The notes under the pieces are model-generated. The model made no database searches. It had not been told where the DNA came from and worked only from the letters and a program-made list of their open reading frames with translations. 64,000 nucleotides of DNA from Agrypnia vestita (lineage: Eukaryota > Arthropoda > Insecta > Trichoptera > Phryganeidae), in assembly GCA_016648135.1 (NCBI GenBank), contig JADDOH010002054.1, positions 1-64,000 on the forward strand, in the 5' to 3' direction. The translations under genes were made by a program, and so were the position numbers. This document shows, piece after piece, positions 10,952 through 21,475 of this stretch. Within the stretch, counting starts at the first letter, position 1, and each line of letters opens with the position of its first letter.

Positions 10952-11673
10952 AAGGTACTGATACACATGTTTATTTGGGGCACGTGAGCATGCGCAGTAT
11001 TGACCTTCTTTAGCCCTTGCTTATTTATTAGTGGCATGTGTGTACGCACATTGCTAATAATAAGCATGCTCATTAGTGGCATGCTCAAAAATCAACCGCC
11101 GGTTGATGTATGAGCATGCTAATGTCATTCACCATGAGAATGGGTATTTTTTGAGCATGTGTGAACAGGCTTGCTTAATATGAGAATGCTTATGTCATTC
11201 CCGGCTAGTATAGATAATCAATGCGATCTTCTCAGTCCACGATAGATGAAACAAATATGGTGCGTTGAGGAGATGATAAAACATTACTTTTCGTGACTTA
11301 TAGGAATCACGAATGTCTGTGGAATACTCGGTCACCACTATGTAAAAATAATATAGCAAGAAATAATGTTTGTGAAACTTTATTAAAAGACATGAAAAAT
11401 TATAAAATCTGAAATCAAAAATGTGCGGATGGAAACTCGGGAAATGTTTTGATTTATAGGTTCACTTGAATTTTCTATTTCAGTTTGCAAAGTTTCAATT
11501 TTGAACTAGAGTTCCTCTCTATTCTGTGACAAGAGCAAGCCACTAATAAGCATGTTTGTTTGATTGTTAGCTTTGAGCATGCTAATAATTAGCAGTGTGT
11601 AGAGTTGTTAGGGCATGCTAGTTTTGAGCATGCTAATGAGCATGCCAGTAATAAACATGTGTATCTGTACCTT
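10952..11673. mobile_element. TIR element packed with GAGCATGC motifs
   Basis: Ends AAGGTACTGATACACATGTT and AACATGTGTATCTGTACCTT are inverted with one mismatch. The subterminal 200 bp on each side are studded with variants of GAGCATGC (near 10987, 11063, 11078, 11113, 11153 on the left and 11548, 11575, 11612, 11628, 11640 on the right). Such clustered motifs usually bind the transposase that mobilises the element. No ORF of note; no target duplication is certain. Superfamily open. Confidence 0.7.
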
Positions 11674-12266
11674 AATTGGTAAATTTTGTACTTAATCAAA
11701 CTCTATCAAAAGTACTCCACTCGGTTCTTCATAAAAGATTGATAATGAATAGTTTGGAGACCGTTAAAATCCAAAAAACTTCTTTCAGAGAAAACGCTCA
11801 TAAGCAACATCACATTCCTGCAGAAGATGTCTCCGATCCTCAATATCTTTCCCTTAAAGTACACAAAAAGTCACCCCCACTGCACCGCGACCCGTTGCTT
11901 TACTCAAATAAGATGACGTAATTTCTGTATTTAGGTTGTATTGTAATTTATTTCGGTTTGAGGATACGGGATTTTATCCAATGAAAAGAACAATCGGTAG
12001 TAATTACTATTCTTGTTCTATTATAAAATACTGTTGGTGACTGACCCTAGCTACTGCGATCTTAAACTACGTGTTGTCAGGAAGAAGAAGAGAGAGCGCG
12101 CCTGTGCGCACAATTCCTTACATTTCCCTCCTGGGGCAGGGTGGCCAACCAAAAACACCACAGTTATGTATTACACCTGATTATGAGAGGGATTGCTCTT
12201 CTCGAAACTATAGAAGTGATAATTTAACTCAACGTGTGTGCATTAAAAAGCTCAATTTAGTTTAAA
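11674..12266. other. Unassigned interval
   Basis: Contains an 81-codon ORF (11676-11921) and a 64-codon ORF (12071-12265) without motifs. Moderately GC-rich around 12060-12150. Nothing further supported. Confidence 0.25.
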
Positions 12267-12660
12267 CTAGCTGTGCCCGCGCGGCTTCGCGCGCTTAGTT
12301 TTTTAGTACACTGTTTGGATCGTCATAGAAATTTCTATAACATTCTCCTTCCTGAACTTTCAAGAAATTTATCGAATGTGCAGGAACCTTCTAAACACAC
12401 CGACACATTCCGCCACTCAGTTAAGAAACTTATAGAACTTTCGAGAATTTTCTAGAACCTTCTCCTTCCAGAACTTTCTAGAGCAGGTTTTTCTGGAACC
12501 TTCTAGACTCATCGACACAGTCGGCGCTAATATTGTGAAATAATCTGAAGCATTTGCGGCCTTCCCATTACAAAACAATGTGCTAGACAGCACATTTTCG
12601 TCACCCACTCCCACTCACGCACAGCCACCCCCAATAAATAGATTCATTAATATATAGTGA
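12267..12660 (-). mobile_element. Non-autonomous Helitron, copy 1
   Basis: Read on the minus strand, it starts TCACTATATATTA and ends with a GC-rich hairpin (GCGCGCGAAGCCGCGCGGGC) followed by ACAGCTAG and then a host T, the classic Helitron 3' structure: hairpin about 10 nt before CTAG. Copy 2 at 18063-18560 is in the opposite orientation and matches along about 370 bp (GGGGGTGGCTG.GCGTG.GTGGG through to GATCCAAACAGTGTACT). No Rep/helicase is present. The interior is unusual in being almost entirely alternating GAA and TTC units (see the regulatory entry). Confidence 0.8.
12349..12503. promoter_or_regulatory. Heat-shock element array in Helitron copy 1
   Basis: Perfect alternating TTCnnGAA runs: 12349-12366 (four units), 12435-12462 (six units), 12466-12478 (three) and 12491-12503 (three). 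Heat-shock factor trimers bind three or more such inverted 5-bp units. Six in register is a very strong predicted site. This is pattern matching only; binding is inferred. Confidence 0.7.
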
Positions 12661-12741
12661 GACAAATGTTAAATAAATCTATAATGGTTAAATAATCATT
12701 ATGTAATTTGCGATGATGCATGGTGGTAATCTAAATTAAAA

Positions 12742-13160
12742 CTAACCCATAAAACCAAGTTTTTATTTTACTCCCTTTCTTTGTAAATTAATTTTACCAT
12801 CATGTAATTAAATAATTGATTGACTGAAAATGAAACATGTCTAGACAAATATCTTTGTCAAAAATGTGCTGTCATCTGTGAACTAATTGTCATCAATTTT
12901 CCAAATTCGTAGTGAAGTACCTATTATGCCTACCGACGGAGTAATTCAAATTTTAAATATTCCGTGACGTTATCAGGCCGCCGTTGGTAGTAATAATAAG
13001 TTAAATTTCTAAAAATCCAAAAGTATACTATAATTATTAATTTTTTTAACGAAAATTTGATAGATCTTCTTGATCATCGATACGAGTAAGAGCAAACAAG
13101 CAAGCAAGCAGACGCCACGAGTTAAAAGAAAGGAAGTAAAAATAAAACTGGTTAACCAAT
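12742..13160. mobile_element. MITE with TAACCCATA..ACTCCCTTTC ends, copy 1
   Basis: The left end (TAACCCATAAAACCAAG, then ACTCCCTTTC at 12770) is inverted at the right end (GAAAGGAAGT, then AAAACTGGTTAA). It shares GTAGTGAAGTACCTATTATG and GGAGTAATTCAAATTT with the copy at 55.6 kb, and CAAGCAAGCAGACGCCACGA with the whole family. Non-coding. Confidence 0.7.
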
Positions 13161-13627
13161 TTCGAAGCTCTGCACAGCTGCATACCTAATCTTGCAGCGG
13201 CAATCAGTCTCTGCTCCTACCCCGACTACTTTTATTACTGCCTGTTACACGCCATATATTAGCTGGGCGGGTTCCCGCTTCCTCAGCCAGCCGACTCCCG
13301 GCCTCCAGCCCCGAGTCTCGGTGCAGTAGTATCGCTGTAATGGCGTGTGTCAGCGCATAGCTCATGCGGCCGGCACTAACTGCAGCCCGGCACGCCACGC
13401 GGGAACTATTAAGGGATGATGGACGATACGGCGCTCTGCTTTGTTTTACAGATTGCCTGTAATTCTTTACGCCGTCGTGCCGCCAGTATCACCCCCTAGC
13501 TAGGGGTAGAGAATCGCCATACGTGAAGTTGTGGCTGTGGTCTCTTGGCAGCAGTGATGGATGTTTACCGTTGTGGTCGTGGTGGCATGTTGACACCAGC
13601 CGTATGGTCGAAGAAATCTACTTCCTC
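13161..13627. other. GC-rich patch, possible exon or promoter remnant
   Basis: 13180-13500 is distinctly GC- and CpG-rich compared with the rest of the window. A 64-codon minus-strand ORF (13204-13398) is rich in Ala/Arg/Ser but has no family motif. A polypyrimidine tract with TTTTACAG lies near 13445 and could be a splice acceptor. This may be conserved host sequence between insertions; no function is assigned. Confidence 0.25.
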
Positions 13628-13631
13628 TTAA

Positions 13632-14538
13632 GGGGGGGTAAGGTTAATTCATACAAAAAAAGGCATGTTTTGTGATTTTTTTGTAACGACACAGTTAAAA
13701 TCTCTTTATTTAAAACAATGGTATATTAAAGTATGATATTTGAAGAATATTGTGTAAAATTTTCAAGACGAAATATTAAAAAATACGGCAATGGCAGCAA
13801 TTATTCGGACATGTCTCGGAAAAAAGGAGAATTGCGGTGTCCATCATAACTTGGTGCTAGATCATCTGAAATCAAAAAATCAAAGTTCATTCGTTAGATA
13901 ATAGATTTTCCCAGGTAACGCTGGGAGGGTTTTTTGAAATTTCAATTTTTCAATTTTTTGGAACACTTTGAAGGGAAAAACGAGATTTTTTGCGAAAAAT
14001 ATCGACTAATTTGTTATTAAAAAATATAAATTAATAACAAATTTGAAAAAAACTCTCCAGCGTTACCTCATAAATTATGTACAAAAATAGTGTTCAAAAT
14101 TTCAAAAGGATCGGTGCAGTAGTTTTGAAGTTATGATGGACACCGACTTTGAAAACGTGAGATGTGGGGAAAACGATTTAAAGTTTTGCACACTGTAAAA
14201 TTCAAAATAAACCTTAACACTTATTTTATACTTACACATAATCGTCGATGCCATGTTCACACAGCAAAGAGCTTTCATCATCAGCATCTTTTTGTCCTTG
14301 TCTACGCAAAACTCTTCCAATACAATAGCACGTCCGGTAGTCCTCAGCTGAGCGCGTCTCTTAGCTGCCCGAGCAGGTATAGAAAATCAGTTGAGTATCG
14401 CTCAAATGTTCATAATTTCGTCAATTTTGCTCCGATTGACTTGAAATTTCGACACAATATTCTTGCAATGTTATACATTCGTTTAAAAAATTAAAAATAA
14501 AATGCAAAAAAATAAATTAAAAACCTTACCCCCCCCCC
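13632..14538. mobile_element. 907-bp TTAA-flanked TIR element, copy 2
   Basis: TTAA at 13628-13631 and 14539-14542. Same orientation, length and ends as copy 1 at 1518-2424, differing by scattered substitutions (a few per cent) and small indels in the G and A runs. The central hairpin and the minus-strand ORF (14102-14320, here extended to 72 codons) are retained. Homopolymer C9-C10 at the right end. Confidence 0.8.
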
Positions 14539-14542
14539 TTAA

Positions 14543-14871
14543 TAGAGTTTACAGCCGACCACTGTATTCAGATTCATGTAAGAGAGGTGACGTATGAAAT
14601 GTGAGAAAGTAATAAGACATTGGTCAATAAGCCAATTTATGACGCTTTATGATTTATGATGGTGAAAGATGAGGAGATCCTCATCTTTCCCAGCTCGCTC
14701 ATTCGGAGGAACCATGACCAGGGAAATAATAAATCCTGGGTAATCATAGTTGAATGAACCCACACAAAAATCTTCAATTTATAGATGCGGCATGAATGTA
14801 GTAGGTAGAGGAAAAAAATAAGTGCTTAGTTCAGAAAGATAACAACTTACGGTTTTTTGTTAAATAAATAA
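14543..14871. other. No gene; small hairpin
   Basis: Contains a perfect 11-bp-arm hairpin, GAAAGATGAGG (14664-14674) and CCTCATCTTTC (14679-14689), with loop AGAT. Otherwise nothing seen. Confidence 0.35.
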
Positions 14872-15118
14872 TTTGCTATAGGTCGACCACAATCAAAAGA
14901 CCATTCCCTAGCTTTGTCCGGGAAGAAGAAAGCGGGGGAAAGTTGCCTGGCAAGCCCGTTTTACAAGCCTCAATATGATATTCCAAATAAATATATATTT
15001 TTTAGTTTAAAAAGGTTACTTACTTACTAGAAAAACTTCTTTAGTGTTCATTTTTTGCATTGTAACAATATACATATGTTTTGGGCACATTCTTTTGAAT
15101 ACGGTCTAGTTATACTCT
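14872..15118 (+). repeat. Dispersed 246-bp repeat, copy 1
   Basis: Starts GCTATAGGTCGACCACAATC and runs to TCTTTTGAATACGG. A second copy lies at 29577-29822 in the same orientation, about 85-90% identical by eye. A reading frame (AIGRPQSKDHSLALSGKKKA..) stays open for about 42 codons in both copies, but several of the differences change amino acids, so purifying selection is not evident. Family unknown. Confidence 0.7.
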
Positions 15119-15439
15119 TTTTGAATGTGACAATCAAACATTATTAAGTTGGCAAGAATAAATAAAGAACTAAATTCGGGCTCATCTGCATATCTCAGAT
15201 CACTAATAAACGGCCGTTCTTTTACTCCATAAATAGGATTAAGACATAATTGTGGATTTCCACCATGTTAAGAAATAAACTATACAACATGATTAAACCT
15301 ACCACTTTTAGTGTAGAGATGTACACATACTGGCTAATGGCACCCCATGGCAGCACGATGTCGAAATTACTGTAAATTTTAAGTTGAACTTGTGAATATG
15401 TTTGGGCCCAATTCAAATACCAACCTCTATATGCAAAGA
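15119..15439. other. No feature seen
   Basis: AT-rich. A minus-strand 64-codon ORF has no motif. Confidence 0.3.
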
Positions 15440-15950
15440 CTAGCGGTACATATGGCGTGCTAGTGCCAACCCTGATGTATGGAAGTGAAGCCTGGAATCG
15501 GTAAAAGAGGAATGAAAGTAAGCTGAATGCGCTGGAAATGCGGTCACTAAGATGCTTGTGTGGAAAATCTTTGGTCGATAGAGTGAGGAATGAACAAATT
15601 AGACGTGAATGTAATGCTGGCTGTAGTGTGGTAGATAGAATAAAGAAAGGAGTGCTGAAATGGTTTGGTCATGTGGAACGTTAGAACGAGGAGAGGGCGG
15701 TTAAGAAAATATATGAGGCGAGTGTTTAAGGCAACAGGAATAGAAGGCGTCCGCGAAAGACCTGGCATGATCAGATACTACAATTACTTGAGGATGGCCC
15801 TGTTAAAAGCAAAAAAAAAAGCGTAGAAATTGTATGAGAAGATGTACGAATCTGGCCGAAGCAAAAGTGGTGTGCCAGGATAGATGAGTGTGGCGTTCAA
15901 TCCTCTCTGCCTACCCCTGCGGGGAAACGGCGTGGTGGTTAGTTAGTTAT
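15440..15950 (+). pseudogene. LINE family 1, 3' end (plus strand)
   Basis: Encodes LMYGSEAWN, then KRNESKLNALEMRSLRCLCGK, KGVLKWFGHVE, and the basic GRPRKTWHDQ-like region, with frameshifts and internal stops. It ends in GCCTACCCCTGCGGGGAAAC, then GGTTAGTTAGTTA, the tetranucleotide tail. Same family as 8160-8790 but in the opposite orientation and more decayed. Confidence 0.75.
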
Positions 15951-18062
15951 ATGCAAAGTAAATCCGACATTGTACCGTCATGCATTATAAAATATTATTC
16001 AAGAAAACATAATCCAATTAACGAATGCATTCATATTCTTATTTCACTCTATATGTACGCTTTTATTGTAATCATTATAATCTTCAATTTTTGGGTACAT
16101 TACTAAAAACATTCAAGAGAGTAACAAAAGCGTGGTTGACTTAATCGAGGCGGGTGACGGAATGGTTGGTTTACGGCTTGGTAGTAGTCCGGGCCGCCGG
16201 TTGTGTTTCTGGTCTGATTCTGCCAGGACAATGCGTTTAAAGCAAAAAGTGTCTTATTATTTTTGTTTAACTCTCAATACGAGAATATGTGTGGTCATGG
16301 AACTGTGACTAATTATTTATTTTTTTTTTTTTTTTTTTTGTTTTGGGGAAAATTAACAGCAAAACAATAATCTTAAAAATATGAAATAATGGTTTTTACA
16401 ATTATGCCAATTACAAATTTTCCACTGAATATAAAAATTTACTTTAATAGCGAGTGGAGAGGGTGGAAGGGAATGTGGGACGGGAGTAGTAGGGAAGATA
16501 TAATGTACAAATTAGTTTGGGTGCGGTAGTGTAGATATTGTTTGTTTTATGTTTCTTATTGTTGCGTTGAAAATGTCAATGTGGTGATAGTTTGTGTTAA
16601 ATGAATTTGTGGATCTGTACATATTGTGATATGTCGCCACCTATTCCGTTTATTGCAATTTTTGTACGTTTTAGGAGTGAGCGATGCACTGTGCATCGAT
16701 GAAAGACGATAGCTTTATTTTGCACAGGATCCTAAAGAGTAATTATGATAAATAATTTTGGTTTAGATCGATCAAAGCGTATAGAATTTTATAGATAACA
16801 GATGGTTATACAATATATTTTAATACCTATATTATATTTTGAATGAATTCTTAAAAAAACTTCAATTAAAATTAAGATTTAATGATTTTAAAAATATTTT
16901 TTGTACGATATCCTAATCATTTTAACAAAATCCTGAATTATATATTATCCAAGCATAAAGATATCTATCATACCAATTCAATCTTAGCTAAAAAAGATTA
17001 TTCTTTGTTACACTTAATTATGCCTTGTTGGATCAAAATAATAATAAAAGATTTTCATTGAACTCATATAAAAAATATGTACAATATAGAGATAGTCGAT
17101 AAGCCACCCCAATATATTAGCCGATACCGATATAACATGAACAATACAGTACGATAGAATTTATTATCCCTTGGCAGGTTTCTATTATCCGTTCTCGCTG
17201 ATTGCTCCCTCTAGAAGTTAAAAGAGGATTTTCTTTCTTTACCCAAGAAAGGCTTATTAATCACTTTCATCTTATTCTATATCCCATCCCCTAAATGTTT
17301 CATCAGAACTGGGAAAATAAAGATTTATGCTTACAGTTTCAAAAAAGCTCTCATTTCTTCATCATTCGTTTAAAATCATTTAGCATACATTATTAGGAAA
17401 TTCACTGATCCAAGCTAACAAAATAACTGTAAGCTATTAGAAAAATATTTAATAATAAAGATGTAAGCTGTAAGTCCAAGGTTGGTATTTATAAAACTTT
17501 TCTCAGACTAAGCGAGATGTGAACCTAAAATGCAAAAAATATACACTAAATATCTGGAAGTCGAATAATTTTGTGCTGCATATTTTGTACGACAAACCAG
17601 ATATCGTCGCTATGCTGAGGATCATTCGATTACGCTGTTCTACACATATTCAGAAAAGTTCCCCTCCAAGGTACCCTCCACTAGTAAGTATCCTTGAATT
17701 TTTTCCTTGCCCCACTCTGTCTCATTATGTCATAAAGGTAATTCGGATATCTTAAAAACGTTAGAGACGTTCATGGTGAACTGGTCCTATTGCGGACAAG
17801 ACTGCTGATATTTAGAACGTTTATTTGCAAGGGAAAATGTTGTCTCCACTCTAAGGCGGACGTAGAGAGAGTGGTTACCCGCTCATTGGTGCGCAGCGCC
17901 GTGGGCGCCGGGTAGCGGCATTATGGTACACAAAGTAAGGTAATGGTAAGTTGTCCAAAAAGAAATAATTTCCCACGCTATGAGCCATTCGAATTTCGTC
18001 ATCAACAAAGCTTTTTTTTTTCAAATTTCAGTTTTTCAACAGATTGTAGGCATCTACTTTAA
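15951..18062. other. Long AT-rich interval with a LINE-like T-rich start
   Basis: 16315-16345 is an oligo-T tract followed by GGGGAAAATTAACAG and about 400 bp resembling a minus-strand LINE 3' UTR; a diverged minus-strand frame (IDAQCIAHS) near 16680-16710 is too weak to name. 16140-16250 and 17850-17925 are small GC-richer patches. An ORF at 17519-17755 (78 codons) has no motif. No host gene recognised. Confidence 0.35.
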
Positions 18063-18560
18063 TCAATATATATATATAAAAAAACCCGTGTTTCCCTATC
18101 CGCCAAGTTTTCTTCACAGCCAGATACTACCACCCCCGGTGGTTATAATGGTGGATAGCCCTTAGTGTCCCATTTAAATGTGCGAGTTTGGTGGGGGTGG
18201 CTGAGCGTGGGTGGGAGTGAGTGACGATAATGTGCTTTCTAACACATTGTTTTGTTATGGGAAGGCCGCAAATGATTCAGATTGTTTCAAAATAGGCGCG
18301 ACGACTATGTCGGTGATTCTAGAAGGTTCCGGAAAAACCTGCTCTAGAAAGTTCTGGAAGGAGAAGATTCTAGAAAACTCCCGAAAATTCTATAAAGTTC
18401 TAAACTGAGTGGCGGAATGTGTCTAGAAGGTTCCTGTACATTCAATAAATTTCTTGAAAGTTCTGGAAGGAGCGTGTTCTAGAAGGTTCGCGAAAGTTCT
18501 ATGACGATCCAAACAGTGTACTGAAAATCTACGCGTGCGAAGCCGAGCGGGCACAGCTAG
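18063..18560 (+). mobile_element. Non-autonomous Helitron, copy 2
   Basis: Probable 5' end TCAATATATATA and 3' end GTGCGAAGCCGAGCGGGCAC, then AGCTAG before a host T. The last 380 bp match copy 1 (12267-12660, opposite strand). The first 120 bp (ACCCGTGTTTCCCTATCC.., including CCACCCCCGGTGG) are not found there, so one copy is rearranged or truncated. Only a short shadow ORF (18211-18408) is present. The GAA/TTC array is the densest in the window. Confidence 0.8.
18317..18499. promoter_or_regulatory. Dense heat-shock element array in Helitron copy 2
   Basis: Perfect runs of alternating TTC/GAA at 5-bp spacing: 18317-18334 (four units, TTCTAGAAGGTTCCGGAA), 18347-18359 (three), 18363-18375 (three), 18451-18468 (four) and 18477-18499 (five). 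That is 19 units in 183 bp. Heat-shock factor binding is inferred from the consensus, not shown. Confidence 0.75.
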
Positions 18561-19019
18561 TTTTAAATATTTGTTTTTGACATTTCTAAGGTTTCATATT
18601 TTCCTTCTATGCTTTCTGTTTTATTAGTATCCGAGTATCTTCGTTGTTTATTATTCTACAAAATTTAACAAACCCACCTAATACCAATCATCCCTGATTT
18701 GTTTATTGCCAAGTCATGGCAACTTCACAATACATTGTAGGAACAAACACATATAAAATGAGTTACTGTCTCGGGCGCTTTCAGCCCTGTACCCAAAAGT
18801 TTCAGGAGTTTCCGAAACTTTGCCCGTAATTACAATTCTGTTCGATAAATAAGCTAAGTATGTGAAGCCAATTATCGTTAACAATGCAAATTAAAGTACA
18901 CAAACAATTTCAATCTGCGACTTTAACTCTGATTTATGCTGAATGAATTAAATGGCTGGGATGAATGAATTGAATGAACCTATTTGCTGATTAATTATTA
19001 ATTGCAATTAATAAAATAT
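18561..19019. other. No feature seen
   Basis: AT-rich sequence without coding signal. A short run of GAATGAATT repeats lies near 18945-18980. Confidence 0.3.
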
Positions 19020-19656
19020 TGTCACGTGCTGCAGAAGGAATTATAGAAAACGCTGGAATGCAATAAAATTTATTACTGAATAATTAATTAAACAAACCTA
19101 CAAAGTCTCTTAAAACTATTAATAACGCTAATATTGAATTAAACTGCAAATCGCAAATTTATCACTCGTAAATAGACACTTTATAATCGCTTTAAAACCT
19201 TATTCACTATTCACTAGAACAATCTATCCAATTTCAGCACGTATTACTATTCGCTCCGGTTTATTTCGCTACGTAAGAAGTTTTCTAGAATATACACTCA
19301 AATATCGCACACGGGTGAGTACTTCACTTAATTATCTGTCGTTTAGTTCACACGCCTAATGGTAACACTGTATTCGCTTGCGATTCGCCGCTAGGGCCGC
19401 GTCGTTAGAAACGTCAAAATAACAATGGCCCACCGCGGCCTGGATCCGTTTATTTATACCCATAACGTTGAATTTTTCGAACCTTTGAGACTTTTATAGT
19501 GTTTTCTCGCAAGTTTTCGTAATTTCCAGATGTTCCTGGAATTTTGGAGACATCTCTCGAAAGCCGTAGACTAAGCTAGGTTGTTCTGGAATCTTCGGTA
19601 GTATTGTGAACATTTCAAACAACTATTACTCGACATTAGTGCGTGATTCTGTTTAG
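19020..19656 (-). mobile_element. Solo LTR, 637 bp, with 4-bp target duplication
   Basis: Begins TGTCACG and ends CGTTACA, flanked on both sides by ATAT (19016-19019 and 19657-19660), the 4-bp duplication usual for gypsy-type elements. A minus-strand TATAAATA (19451-19458) and a perfect heat-shock element upstream of it (19584-19596) show the transcriptional direction as leftward. No internal coding region is adjacent, so it is a solo LTR formed by recombination. Related to 3072-4112 and, through its CTCGTTACA end, more distantly to 21476-21965. Confidence 0.8.
19584..19596. promoter_or_regulatory. Perfect trimeric heat-shock element in a solo LTR
   Basis: TTCTGGAATCTTC fits TTCnnGAAnnTTC. 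It lies about 125 bp upstream of the minus-strand TATAAATA at 19451-19458. Further partial units (TTCCAGATGTTCC) lie in between. Confidence 0.55.
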
Positions 19657-20598
19657 CCTCGTTACAATATGTATGTACAATAATACAACAATACAATAAA
19701 CACATACTTCCACATTATAAATGCGCGCACTAAAATACCAAGGACATGTTTTAAGGGGTAGGAATGGAGAAATTGGTGATTCAAGGTAGAATCAGGGGTG
19801 CTAGTAACTCCTACTAGGTGGACGGATCTGGAAAAGTCTATAACCAATGGAACACTTCAGAAAGCCGTCAGAGATGCTCTAGTATTCTGAAGGTCTGCAG
19901 GTTGGGGCAGATAGCACCGGATTCTTTTGACCATGGTGTTGTGGTGATTGAGAGCTACGCAGCTACCGTTTCGGAAAATCGGGCTCAAGATATGGGCAAC
20001 ACGCCTTCAAGGTTCTGTCTGCAATCGGTTGTAGCCTCAATAAGTAATATTCCTGTTCGCAATCCAACCTGTAAAGATTGTCCTAATACACATAACTTAT
20101 GTTCTGTTTATATGCTATGTTATAGCTTTGCTAAACAGTAAAGTGAGACCCATCACACAGCTTTGTTTAACAGTGAAGAGGGACCCACCAAACACCCAGG
20201 GCCGTTTTATGAGCAATATCAGTCCTACACTTTCGCCATTCATTTCAGCATTTTTTTTGTTGTTTCTTAAGTATTCATCCTCTCCACGCCACTTTAACTC
20301 ATATTAGTGCAAGCGGCGCGGGAGGCGTTCACAGATTCCACTTATATAATTAATCTTAATTAATTACAATCGAGATCAAGCTACATGGACCAGGTTATCT
20401 GAAATGTGCGCTGTAGCACCTACCTACCTAATGCTATATGTCTTTTACCATGATCAATTGTTATTTATTTATTTATTTTTTTAAATGAACTTTCTATTTC
20501 TGTTTGCTATAATATGTTGTCTTACCGTTTTGTACTTTTACCTTTATTTTATGTTTTCCTTTGATATTTCCTAATAAAGTGTGATATGTGGAAGAGGT
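19657..20598. other. Unassigned interval with a 3' UTR-like tract
   Basis: A 107-codon plus-strand ORF (19818-20141) has no recognisable motif. 20460-20585 is T-rich and ends with TTCCTAATAAAGTGTG, a polyadenylation-type signal, suggesting a retroelement 3' end. Confidence 0.3.
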
Positions 20599-20758
20599 AC
20601 AGTGAATGGACTATTACGGGCTTCTCCGGGTCCCGTCGCCCTTTACACAACGTAACACGGAGATGGCCTTTAGAGTAAAAAATTGTCAACCTGGCGACGT
20701 ATGAGTAGGACCGATATGGGAGCTTTCGCTCATAAAGCGTTAGGTGCCCATTCACTGT
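20599..20758. mobile_element. CAGTGAATG-type MITE, copy 2
   Basis: Ends ACAGTGAATGG and CCATTCACTGT, 160 bp. Shares ACACGGAGATGGCCTTTAGAG and GGACCGATATGGGAGCTTTC with copy 3, which follows after 32 bp, and the second block with copy 1 at 7.1 kb. Confidence 0.7.
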
Positions 20759-20790
20759 AGCACCTACCAAGAGCATTTGGTGGGAGTGGG

Positions 20791-20964
20791 ACTGTGAATG
20801 GAGTTTTGTTGGGCCTCTCCTTGCCGGGTCGCTCTTTTCACGACATGGCACGGAGATGGCCTTTAGAGAAAAAAATGACAAACTGGCGACGTAAGAGCAG
20901 GACCAATATGAGAGCTTTCGCTCATAAAACGATATTGGGAAAGCGGTGAGTCTCCATTTACTGT
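20791..20964. mobile_element. CAGTGAATG-type MITE, copy 3
   Basis: Ends ACTGTGAATGG and CCATTTACTGT, 174 bp, same orientation as copy 2. The two together create a spurious 176-codon minus-strand ORF with internal repetition. Confidence 0.7.
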
Positions 20965-21475
20965 ACTTACCAAGAAATGAAGAGGCTGGCAGGTGACAGA
21001 GAGAAGTGGAGAGATCGAGTTCTTGGTGCAGACCAATCCTAGGATTAGGACAAAATAATTGTGTTCTCAGAACATACATATGAAATTATTATTCAACCAG
21101 TCCTCCTTAACTTCGCGTATTTTGTCCGAATCTTATTATACTTGCTCAATACTTAGACCAACAGAACATAATTGGCCTGGCCGCTGTTTTATGAACTTTG
21201 TCCTTTGTCTTAATCGGAATCCTATTATCGCACAATACAAGGCTCACAGACAAAGACCTCCACTTGAACCACGCTGAGATAATTCTATGCTCTACATCAA
21301 GGCGCATACTAAAATAATCCAAAGATGGGACAATGATGTTTTATTGATAGTTTACTTCGAGAAATTAAATTTAAGAGAATAAAATTTTAAAACTAAATGG
21401 ATTTTTTTATTTGACACAATAACCAAAGACTTTCACGAGATAAACTGCAACACGGACAGCTGTTAATACAGATAT
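20965..21475. other. No feature seen
   Basis: One 72-codon ORF (21059-21277) without motif. Confidence 0.25.

Noticed and set aside
20549..21079. 176-codon minus-strand ORF, one of the longest in the window
   Set aside because: It spans two tandem MITE copies and is internally repetitive as a result; no domain, and no constraint is visible.
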